A DNA stretch of 64,000 bases from Heterohyrax brucei (lineage: Eukaryota > Chordata > Mammalia > Hyracoidea > Procaviidae), in the NCBI GenBank assembly GCA_028571685.1, contig CM053140.1, positions 26,455,501 through 26,519,500 of the forward strand, read 5' to 3'. Of the stretch, positions 31,975-43,900 are shown one piece after another; the first letter of the stretch is position 1, and each line of letters begins with the position of its first letter. The position numbers were made by a program, and so were the translations under genes. The notes beneath the pieces are model-generated. The model saw nothing but the letters and a program-made list of their open reading frames with translations, was not told the DNA's origin and did no database searches.

Positions 31975-34900
31975 GTGAGTGGCGCCCGCCCTCCCTCGGC
32001 GACCTCGTCCTCTGGCCTCTTCAGGCCAGCGCCCCTCACCCCGGCCGCGCCCGGCCCTGCCCCCGCCCCTCCTTGGCCTCGCCTCAGCGGCCCGTGACCC
32101 AGAACCCGCGACCCTTCACCTCAGCCCCGCCCACCTCTCGTCGGGGACCCCTGACTTCTGTCCGCTTCCTCCGCTGACCCTGGCCCCGGGACCCTTCCCC
32201 TCCCCGCAGGTGGAGGACGCACTCACCTACCTGGATCAGGTGAAGATCCGCTTCGGCAGCGACCCTGCCACCTACAACGGCTTCCTGGAAATCATGAAGG
32301 AGTTCAAAAGCCAGAGGTACCTACGGGGCCCATCCCCACCCCCCGAGGGCCTCCCTGGGCTCGTACCGGGCTGATCGGGTGAGAGACCCGTTCCTGGCTG
32401 CTGCTACCCTCTCCCGAGTGACTTAGCGGCTGTCGTTGAATCTCCCTGAGCCTCAGTTTCTTCTTGTAGAAAATGGGGACGGATACTTTGTGGAACTGTG
32501 GTGGAGATTCCTGGAAGCAGGGCTGGAATCAGGGGGAGGTGAGGTCAGGCAAATGCAGGCTACGATCCTAATTTTATTTAAAATGTCTGCTTTATATAAG
32601 TTTCTCAAGGAATTTTTTGCATTAAATATTTTTCAAGCATCGAATGTTGTGTTATTTCTTTTGATGACTGAGTTTTTTGGTGCCCCTCCCCTTTAAATTT
32701 TGCATCTGCAAGCTTAGTGCCTCCCGTGCCTTCCTCAAACCCTGACCTACACTGAAATAATGTGCATAAAGCACTTAGTGGGGGACCTGGCACAGGGTGA
32801 GCATTTAAAGACATTAGATGATTTCGTAGGCCAAGTGAGGAAGGTTTGAGATAAATGGGGAATTTCAGGATTTTACACTCAGAATCCAGGCTTGGAGTAG
32901 GCAAGGAGCTTACCCAAAACCATCTTAGGAACAGAAGGCAAGTTAGAACTCAGACCCCTAACCCTTAAATCCTCACGCTTCTCACTTCCGCATACATGCC
33001 TGCCTCTCTTAGGTCATCCAGTAGGACTAGTTTTTAAGGTCCCTGGAGGGCACAAAGAAACCCTGGTGATATACTAGTTAAGTGCCACAGCTGCTAACCG
33101 GAAGGCCAGCATCTGGAATCTACCCAGCACTGCTTGGTCGTGGGGCAGTTCTCTGCCGTATTCAGACTCGGTATGAATCTACTCCTGGCAGTGGGTTGGG
33201 TTTGATTTTGAAATACAGATGGCATGAGTGATTTTGCACTTGACCACTAACCTAAAGGTTGGTGGTACACAGTGGACAAGAGGCCTGTCATTCTGCCTCC
33301 ATAAAAATGGTCCTTGGTAGTGTTAGATGCTGTCAAGTTGATTTTGATTCCTAGTGACCCCTTGTGACAGTAGAACTGACCCATAGACTACAATTTTTGC
33401 AGGAACCTATCAGCAGGTCTTTGTCACAGTTAAGAAAACCCTGTGGAGCAGTTCAGTATTATCATACATGGAGTCACCAGAATTGGAATTGACTCAGTGG
33501 CAATGAGTTTAGGATCTTTTTTTTTTGGTGTTGGTGTTCATGACGTTTGGTCCAGCCCTGTGGTGGAACCACACTTGCATGCAGTCGTGATATTTGTGAG
33601 GTCTTCAGTGCTGATGCATTGCAATGAATTGCTTGAATCAAAACCTGTGTCATGGTGGATCCTGATTCGTACAGAACAAGGGATTTGATCAGATCGCTTG
33701 GAAGGAGTTGGCCTCTCGCCACCTCTTAGAGTCCAAGACCTGCATTTAGAGCTGACATTTTCAGGAATTGTTAGGTGGTGTTTATGATTAAGTGCTTCAC
33801 CAGTACCCAAAAGATAGGAGTGTCAGGCCACCCGGAGGCAGAGGAAAGTCCAAGTGGTTGCTTACCTTGCTAACCCTGTGGAGCACAGTTCTGCTGTGAA
33901 GCACGCAGAATCGCGATGAGTTGGAATGGATGGCAACTAGTTCGGTGTTTTAGTTTTGACATTTTCAGTCCTGAGCAGACGTTCTTGGAGTGTCCGGGGA
34001 GCCATGCTGGGGAAGTCTTCAGTGGTTCCGGGCCGGCAGGTGTGGGGAGCCCCAGTCTGGATGCTCTGAATAGAGATGGTGGTGGTTGTTGGCTGCTGTT
34101 GATTCTGATCCCAAGTGATGACAGGTGACAGAGTAGCACTGTCACCTGACTCATAGTAGGAAATCAGGGTTTTCTTGGTTGTCATTTTTTCAGGAGCGCT
34201 TCACCATGCCTGTCACCCAGGGAGCCAACAGCCACCTTAGCCTAGCACTTAACCGTTGTGTCCCTAGTGTACTCTCCTCTCGGCTCTGTAGTTAAATTAC
34301 TGGCTGTAGAGTCATGAAGCAGACAGTGATATTTTAGGTTGTTTTATTGCCAGTCACAAAACTCCATGACAGGGCGCTGCTGAGAGAGTCAGAAGCAGAT
34401 TTTGCTTTTGCTTCAGTTTCCAAGACCCTCTTGTTCATTTGCACCCCTCTTTGTCCTAGCATCGACACTCCCGGGGTCATCAGACGTGTGTCTCAGCTGT
34501 TTCATGAGCATCCCGACCTGATCGTTGGGTTCAATGCATTCCTCCCTCTCGGATACAGGATAGACATCCCCAAGAACGGCAAGTTAAACATACAGTCGCC
34601 GCTGACGAGCCAGGTAGGCCACTGCCGGGGTTCAGTTACCTGAACAGTATTTGTGCCATGCTGCCTGGGATCTGGGGGGGCGGCACATTTCTTTGCTAGA
34701 AGCCACTTGTGATCCAGTCTTTGTAAAGACAGACTGGCTAATCATTTCTGGCACAAATCAAGCTAGATCAAAACGCCTACACGGGCAGCCCCTGTATCCC
34801 AGATGAATCTGCTTGGAGGGTTTAAATCACATGTGTCGAGGAGGCCTGTTCCTAACCTGGAATTTTCCAGAGGTCAGAATAGCTGCATCCTGTGAGCTCA

Positions 34901-37900
34901 CTTACATGAAACACCCAGACTAGGCATGTTATAGTGTTAGCTGTCGTCTAGTTGAGTCTGACTCATGGTTACCCTGTGTGTGGCAGGGTAGAACTGCGTC
35001 AGTAGCGTTTTCAAGGCTGAGACCTTTTGCAAGCAGATTGCCATCTCTGTTTTCTGAGGCACCACCAGGTGGGTTCAAACTGCCAGTCTTTGGGCATATA
35101 GTTTGAGGGCCTTAACCATTTGTGCCGCCCAGGAGCCCCAAGGCCTATAGCTAATCGTAGTGACCAGGGGTTGAAGTATGAGGGAGACAGGGACCCATTG
35201 TTTAGGAAGCAGTGAGTGTCTGTGACAATAAGCAGTCTGGCAACAGATCATGGGAGTAGTTGTCCAGCATGATGAATGGTATTGGTGCTGCTGAACTGTA
35301 CATATGGAAGACGTTGAATTGACAAGTGCTCTGTTATTTGAAGTTTTACAAAAATTAGATGGTAACAGCTTCAGCAGGGGTGAAGGTCTTGACGAGGGAC
35401 TTTCTGTGGGAGTCTCTGGGCAGGCCCGTCTGCGTACCTGGGCAGGTACCTGCCTGTGTCTGATTGGTTGTGGTGCTGCCAGTAAAGTGGTGGAGATGAG
35501 CCAGCCAAAAGCGGTTTTCATTATGTTTTACGTCAGTGCTGATGAGACATTGGCTTAGATCAGCCCTCCGCCACCCCCAGGCTCGGGGCTTCCTTGTGTT
35601 CTGTCTCTGGTGAGAAGCAGCAGCCGCCTCTTTGTCTTTGGCCTCTTGTTTGCCATGAGTCGAGATCCGACTCGACGGCACTTGGCCGGCTGGCTTCGTG
35701 TTTGAACTTACCACAGCATTAACTGTTGTTACTTGTTGTCGAGTGACTTCTACGTCATGACAGCACCATGCGTTACAGAGTAGGATTGCTCCGTAGAGTT
35801 TTCTTAGCTATAATCTTTACAAAGCAGATCACCAGGCCTCTCTTCATGGGTGCTGCAGAGTGAGTTTGAACAGCCAACATTGTGTTAGTTGTAAGTCAGA
35901 GTTTCTCAGCATTGGAAACACTGACAAGGAGTGGCAGAATATCGTTCCTTGCTGTGGGGGCCAGGCCACTCACTGTGTGACATTGACCAGTCTTCGTGCC
36001 CTTTTCCACTTGACACCAGTGACTCATTGCGGTACTGTTGCCCTTGGGTCTGTTCTGCTTAATGATGACCCCATGTGTGTCAGAATACCACTGCTCTGCA
36101 GACCATTCCTGGCCGTGACCTTTACAGCAGTAGATCTCCAGGCCTTTCTTCCTCTGAGCCACTGGGTGGGTTTGAACCGGTAACCTTTAGGCTAGCCACT
36201 AAGTGCTTAACCACTGCACCACCAGGGCTCCTCAGGAAATGACAGCACATTGCCTAGCAGTGAGCAGCACAGGACTTGGCATGATGAACAGCCCTCGCAT
36301 ACACTACAGCAGAAGAACATGGCCTTGCCCTGGCTTTTGTGCAGATTGTCCAGGCAAGGCTTTTGGCACTGGGGGCTGCGGCTCCGCTTCTGGATCCAGA
36401 AACTCCATTTGCAGCTGTGAAACAGAGGCTTTTTGGATCTGGTGCCCACATGCTTCTGGGTTTCTTCTGAATACAGAGATAAACCCTGAGCTCAATGGGA
36501 CAGTATGCTGGCGGCGGGGCTTGTTCTCACCAAGAGAAAGGCACAGTCTACCCACCAGGCACCGAGGAGGGGGGCTGGCCACTGCCACAGCACCTGCCTC
36601 TCACTGTCCATTTCCTGAATTTGTTTCCTGGGTTCACAGCACCTTCGGGAAGCCCCTCCATTGAAAGAAACAACCTACACAGTGCTTCCTGCAGCTGCCT
36701 TCTACCTTCCCTGCTCAAATCCTCTCTTGCTGTGTGGCAGAGACAGTTAAGTGCTCAGCAGCTAACGTAAAGGTTGGCGGTTTGAGCCCACCCTGAGACA
36801 CTGTGGAAGAAAAGCTTGATGGTCTGCTTCCATGGCGATAATGGCCAAGAACATCCTTTGGAGCACAGTTGTACTCTGTGACACGTGAGGCCACCTTGAG
36901 TCAGAATTAATTCAGCAGCAACTGGTGTGTTTTGTTGTTTCTCTCAGATCCTAGAGGCAGGGGCTGCAGGGGCTGGCAGAGCTGGTTCACCTAAACTACT
37001 GATTCTCAGTTCGGGGCATTTCTGCCTCCAGAGTACACCCAACAGTGTCTGAAGACAGTTCAGGTTGTCGCACTAGGAAGGTATTAATAGTGTCAAGAAA
37101 ACCACGTGGAGCAATTCTACCTTGTAACACCTGGGATTGCCATGAGTCAGAATCAACAGAAAGGGGTGTGCGGTAGAGGCCCCTGGGTGGCACAGATGGA
37201 GAAAAGACCTGGCAATCTGCTTTCATCAAGGCGACAGCCGAGAAAACCATGTGAGGCAGTTCTTTTCTGTTACACGGGGCCGAATCAGCCACACATAACA
37301 ACAGCATATGACTTGCTCAGAAAAATCTGGACTCAGAAGGCTGCGGTCGATGCCCATGCGCAGACGCTGCTTTCCCGTGCTCCCGACGGTGGGGGTGACC
37401 TGCAGGGAGCTGGACCTGGCGGGAACACACAGTGATGGTAGGAGCTGAGGCTTCCTTAAGTAGCCACAGGCCCTGCCTTTCCGCACCCCAGAGGGCTGTT
37501 GGCCATGGCTACGACCAGACACCGTCTAGTTTCCCTCCAGGTGGCTTAGATGACAGTGGTGGTTGTAGATTGAGTTGTGTCCCCTAAAAATGTGTAGTGA
37601 AGGCTGATCCCTACACCTGCGGATGTAATCCCGTTTGGGACTCGAGTTTTCTCTGCTGTGTTGATGAGCCGTATCCATGCAGGTGGGTTTTAAAACCTAA
37701 TCAGTTCCCAGCTGTAAAAAGAGCAGGTTAGACCAAAATAAGGAGCAAAAATGAGCAAAGGTAGATGCCGCGTGGATTGGCAAGGAACACCAGAAAGAAC
37801 AGTGGAGGGAGTGAGACCTGACAGAGAGCCTTCTGGAGCTGCTGCCCTGGAGTTCAGACCTCCAGCCTCCTGAGAGAAGTTTGTTGAAGCCACCCACTTG

Positions 37901-40900
37901 TGGTATTGCTGTTAACAGCAGCACTAAGACAGCAGTCCATCAGTGTGAAGAAAGGCTTTAGGGAAGTCTTTGTTACATAGCTGCTAGAGAAAGACTCTGG
38001 AATCTTCTCCCAGCCTACAGGCAGCCATTTCTAGGAAGGGCACTTCCATCTGCAGTCAGAGGGGCCTTTCTTCATGGTAGCCACACTGTGAGCGCACTTG
38101 GTGGCAGGTGGTATGGATGGATCCAGCCTGGTTTCCAGCATCTGGTCTGTGTCCCGGCATCCCATTTGTTGCCTGCGTGGTCTCATTATAGGCACAAATG
38201 AGATGTCTCTCCAGTTTCTGGGACTCTGAGGCCCCAGCCACCTGAACACCTGTGATACTCCCACTTGCAGAGGCTTATATGATTTTCTTACTGGTTTTTC
38301 TGGTGTGACTAATGCAAAGCAGAGCTCTGATGTTTTTAAAAAAATCATTTCTTTATAAATTCTGTCATGTACAGAGGAAAAAGTGGATCTTAATATGCTG
38401 GGGACAATGAGGAAGAGCATCACCCTTGAGGAGGCTCTGTACAGAATTTCCTGACTGTGGCACTGGAGACGCTGGGTGTGGGATCCTTCTCTGAGTTGGG
38501 GACCATCCTGTGTGTGTAGGGTGTGGAGCAGCATCCTTGGTCTCCACCCACTCAATCCCGATAGCACCCTGCAGGCATGACAACCCCAGATGTTGTTATT
38601 GTCTTCTGGGGGACAGATGCCCCCAGGTGAAGACCCCTGGTCTAGTGTATCGGGGAAGAAAGACGGACATGTGCAGTATATTTGCAGTGTAGCCAGCAGA
38701 GGGCTGAGAATGCAGGGAAGGTGCCTTCTTTGCTGGGACTGTGATCGCTGAGTGACTTGGCACATGACCGTGCAACGAGTCAGTTCATTTTTGGATCTGG
38801 TCACTTGGGTCACAGGGAGTCCTACTCCCCACAGCAGTTATCTTCATACTGTCTGACCTGTAAGCTGGAAAAGACTGTGTCTTAACCCTTGTTTCTCACT
38901 TGTTGCCATCCCCTGGCAGAGTGCGAGTCCATCAGGTTGGCACGACTCTTCACCTGTCATGTTCACAGTTGTGTTCCTGTTCCTGGCACAGTGCCAAGGT
39001 GCTAGACACATTTGTAGGACAGGAGAGCAGTTGTCGGCAGTGTAAAGGCGGGTCTCTGCTCCTGGATCCTCTACCATACCCTTAGGAGCTGCTCCTTGAT
39101 GGGGAGCTGGCTTAGCTGCAGTGTGGACAGAAATGAGTTTTTTGGTCACACATTTAACTATTAGCCAATAGAATTGGTGATTCAGACCCACGCAGAGGCA
39201 CTGCAGAAGACCAGTGTTCCACAAGGCCACAGCCCTGAAGGTCTCATGGAGCTTTGCTTTGCACATACGGAGTCGCAGTAAGTCACAGTTGACTCCATGA
39301 CATCAGGAGTGTACGCAACAACATAAAACGGACCCATTTACTTTCAAGCTCATGGTGACCCCATATGGTACAAAGTAGCACTGCTCTGTAAGGTTTTCTT
39401 GGCTGTGATCTCTGGAGGTAGACCACCAGGCCTTTCTTCGACAGTGTCCCAGGCTGGGTTTGAACCACCAGCCTCTTAAGTACCATGAGTTGGAATCAGC
39501 TTAGCAGAAATTGGCTTGATGTGGTTACAGAGTGAGGCCCACATCTTCTGTCCTGGGAGGGTCATCTGGAAATACTGTCAGTCCCCAGAAACATCAGTTT
39601 TTGCATCTGCGTCCCATTCCCATGTGAGCATACAGGCTGTATGTGCTGTGCCAGGCCCTGGATGAAGGGAAAAGCAGCTGCCCACTCAGGGCACATGTGC
39701 AGCCAGGTGGGGGATGGGACAAGGAGCAGATAGGAAAGGTGAGCAAGAGCTCAGTACTGTAAACACAGGCTCAGAAGGGAGGGCAGAGAGGGTAAGGAGG
39801 CCAGGGCAGGGCCTCGGGGGCCACAGAGCAGGACCTGTGTCTCAGGGAGAGGATCCCTGTGGGGGTACAGAGGCCTGAGGGTGGTGGGTGAACCAGGAGA
39901 CCACAGGGCCAGGAGAGGAAGATGTGGAAAATTTCAGAAAGGGCCCCTTTGTGGCTGCTGTACTGAGAATAGGGATGAGAGGAAGCCAGGGTCCAAGGAG
40001 GCCTCAAGTGATTGGGCAGAGGGGACACCAGTGGAGGGTGGGGTATAGGCAGAGAGGAGAAGGGGTAGTTGTTCTAGAAGGTTTAGAGAAAGCTAGGCAA
40101 ACTACTGCCTGTAGGCCAACCCTTACCTGACTTTGTGGGATCGTTGTATTTACATTTTTTAGTGGTCATGATTAAAACTTATTTTTAATTGAGATAAAAT
40201 TCACATGACAAAAGTCACCATTATGCCACTTTAAAGTGCACAGTTCAGTAGATCTCAGTCCATTGACAGTGCTGCAGCCACTGACTCTCTCGAGTTCCAG
40301 AATGTTCTCATCGCCCTAAACTCTGGAAACTGTGTACCCACTGGCAGTTGTCCTTCACTCTTCTCTCCCTCAGGTCTTGGTAACTGTACATCTGCTTTTC
40401 TTTCTGCATTTGCCTGTTGTTGATACTTCATATAAATAGGATCATACAACATTTGTGCTTTCATGACTGGCTTCTCTCACAGAACATGTTTTCAGGGTTC
40501 AGCCACATCGTAACATGTAACTTCATTTGTCTTTATGGTTGACTAATATTCCATCGTGTGGATGGCACACATCCTGTTGATCCACTCACCTGGTGATGGG
40601 CACATGGGTTGTTTCCACCTTTTGGCTGTTGTGAGTGATGCCACGGTGAACACTGACGTCCGTGTGTGGATTGAGCCCCTAGTCTCATTCGTCTTGGCGA
40701 GAGACCCAGGATGGAATTGCCGGCTCATGTGGTGGCGGTTCTATGTTTAACTTTTTGGGGACTCACCAGACTGTTCCACAGCGAGTGTACCATTTCGTAT
40801 TCCCACTAGTAGTGGATGAAGGTTCCCATTTCTCCGTATCACCGGCAGCACTTGTCCTTTCTGTGTTGTTTTCTTTTTATAGCCATCCTAGTAGGTGTGG

Positions 40901-43900
40901 AGTCTCACTGCATCTGCGGTTACATCTTATGTGGTTCTGTAGGTACCTGCTTGGTATCCTCACTTTTGCCTCTCAGCCTGCCAACCTGAAGCTCTTTTCT
41001 TTCTGCCTCTTTAACCATGAGGTTGTCCTGGTGTAGCATAAGGCCTAATCCTAACCCTTTCTGAGTGATGTTGTGTAAAAGAAGAAGACAGACATGGAGA
41101 CAGTCATACATGCAAGAGAAGGACAGATGCCACTCAGGGACAGAGGCAGATGCATCTGCAAGCAGCAGAGGAAAGCCAGGGACTGGCAGCCACGGGAAGC
41201 TGGGAGAAGCAGGAACAGTGCCCTTCCCAAAGCCGTTGAGGAATCACCACTGAGCTGAGATCCCAGTTCAGACGTGTACCCTCCAGTGCTGTGAGACAGT
41301 ACATTTCTGTTCTTCCAGGCTAACCACGTCATGGCATTTTATTAGGACAGTACCAGGAGACTAAGATGCAAAACATGAAAATTAGCAGGAGCTTCTCCAG
41401 AAAGTCTCAGACTGAATTCTACCACTGAGGAGATGGGCCTGGAGACCTTAGCTGCATGGGGGTCTTTGTATCTCTGCTGCCTTGACTCATACTGTCCAGG
41501 GGCACCCAGGGGGCCACCTGGGCCACAGCTTGGCACAACCCTGGCTGAGCTCAGCTGCATCATGCTGGCCTCTACTGCGACATGTGCTGGCATCTGAGGC
41601 AGCAGATCTCCCAGCTCATTGGATCTTCGTCAGGTCAGCAGAAGGAGCAAATACTCTGCTGGACCTTGGGGAGGACAAAGAGGGATTCTGTGTGTCCATC
41701 ATCCGGTCATCTGCAGTGTGCGCCACATTCCCTCCCAGGCACCACCCCAGGCAGAGAGCAGCGTCACATCCCACTTTCATGGACTTCATGTTCTCATCAG
41801 ATGAGAGTGAGTGAGTAAAAGCTGTCACCCGTACAGAGACTGCAAATAGAGCAAGGGTGAGGTGTGAAGTGCTGGGAGAGTGGGGGAGCTGTGCCTTGAC
41901 AAAAGTCATCTGGAAGGCTTGGGGAGAAGGTGGCCTTCGGGCAACAATCTAAAGCTAAGCAGGGAGGGGTGCTGACCCTTGGAGGTTAGGTGCTGGCACT
42001 GTGACCTGGCAGGGGTGCAGGTGTATTTAGAGAGTCTTGGCCATCGTTTCAGTTTAGAGAGACAGAGAGCACCTCCTGCAGGGCAGCAGTCCTGTCTGGC
42101 CTTGAGGTAGGATTCCAGGTGCACAGGAAAAGGCATGGCTTCCTTTTTCTGTTTTACTTTTTATTCGTAGTGACAGGAAGGAGTCCCTGGGTGGCACAGT
42201 TCAGCACTCGTGACTGTTAGCCAAAACGTTGGAGGTTTGGATACACCTAAAGGTGCCTCAGAAGAAAGACCTGGGAATCTTCTGAAAGGTTACAGCCTTG
42301 AAAGCCCAGTGGAACAGTCCCACTCTATACATGGAGCCAGCATAAGTCAGAACTGACTGGATGGCAGCTAAGGCCAGCAACGCATGACAGCGAAGGGCGC
42401 GAGCAGAGCGTGTCTGGGTGGGTGCTCGGAACCGTCTCTTTCTGTTGCTGCTTTCTCCATTAACACGGCTACCTTGTCCCAGTGTGTCTAGGATCAGCCC
42501 GCAAAACACCACACCCTAGGAACTGCCCCCACAATCAGGACAACGTGGATGGGGGGATACCCAGCATCCAGGGTCACCGTTTTATGAAAAAATGGCTGCT
42601 GTGAGTGAAACTCACTCACGGCGACCCAGTGTCTGTGTCCGAATAGAGCTGTGCTCCGCGCGGTTTTCAGTGACTGGCGGTTCAGAGTAGGTCACCGAGC
42701 CTGTCTGCCAAGGTGCCTCAGAGTGAACTTGAATGTCCAGCCTTTTGGTTAGCAGCTGAGTGTGTTCCCACTTGTGCCCTCAAGGTGCTCCTATCATGAA
42801 TCCATCCTGGCTCTTCCCAGCACTGCTGGAAGCGGGTGGTTTCACACCTGCACGCACTTCTACTGAATTTGGATTACAGACGGCATGGGAAGGCTTCTTT
42901 TATGAAGAGCTCGAAACATAGCTTTGGAAAGGAGTCCACGTGTACTCTGTGTCAGTTTCTGAAAGTAGAGAAAGTTGGTAAAATGGTCTTGACCTGGTGG
43001 AGGGGTATTAATGAGAGTTGCCAGGAGCGTGCAGAAGCTCAGGATGCAGGGCCAGGGAGGGCTGTTGTGTTCTGTGGATGTGCCCAACCCTCTCATCCAA
43101 CCTCCAGGCCCCTCGGACCTGAAAACCAAACCCAGTGCAGTCGAGTCACTTCCAACTCATAGTGACTAGGATTTCCAAGAGGTGGCTAGTGGATTTGACC
43201 TTTTGGTTGGCATCCTGAGCTCTTAACTGCTGTGCCACCAGGGCTCTCAGAGGCATCTAGAAAAATACTGACTGTACCCTAAGGTTTTGTCTGTTCTCAT
43301 ACAAACAGCAACCCAGGCTGGTGTTTTTCACATTCTGTCCCCAGTTCTGGGCCTGACAGTAACCTGTTGCTCTGTTCTCAGGAGAACTCACACAACCACA
43401 GCGACTATGTGGATGACTTCAAGCAGCAGGCGCTTTATAAGGAGGACAAGCCCCAGGTGCCTCTGGAGTCAGATTCTGTGGAGTTCAACAATGCCATCAG
43501 CTACGTGAACAAGATCAAGACCCGCTTCCTTGACCACCCAGAGATCTACCGGTCATTCCTGGAAATACTGCACACTTACCAGGTAAGACTCCACGGCATG
43601 CGCTTTGTATGTGTGTTCCTGACATCCTGTGATACCAGGCACACTGAAAGTGTTCCCATTTTCTTGTCTTGAAGCATGAGATCAAATAAAATTCTATTTT
43701 GCTTTTAATTTGCCCCTTGACACACTTCCGTGCTGGGAAGCAGGATTAGGAAACCCAGGTTGTTTTTGTTGGCTGCTTTTAAGTCAGTCCCCGACTCGTG
43801 GTGACCCTGTGCACAATGAAACACAATGCTGTGTGGTCTTGCACCATCCACATGACTGGCTGTGGATCAGACTGTTGTGCTCCACATGGTTTTCAATGGC

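Larger units (their letters stand above)
31670..32436 (+). promoter_or_regulatory. CpG-island promoter of SIN3B
   Basis: Sharp rise in G+C and CpG density after a TA-rich flank, spanning exon 1, intron 1 and exon 2. It contains GC boxes (CCCCGCCC near 31733-31740 and GGGGCGGGGCGGG-like sequence at 31812-31825), two overlapping NRF1 matches at 31778-31795 and a YY1-like motif at the start codon. A TATAAA at 31664-31669 is present about 180 bp before the ATG, but CpG-island promoters usually start without one, so I do not assign the start site to it. Confidence 0.85.

Noticed and set aside
31581-32039. Antisense open frame of about 150 codons over the SIN3B CpG island
   Set aside because: GC-rich DNA yields long open frames on both strands; the protein is Pro/Ala/Arg-rich with no domain, and the sense strand is a certain exon.
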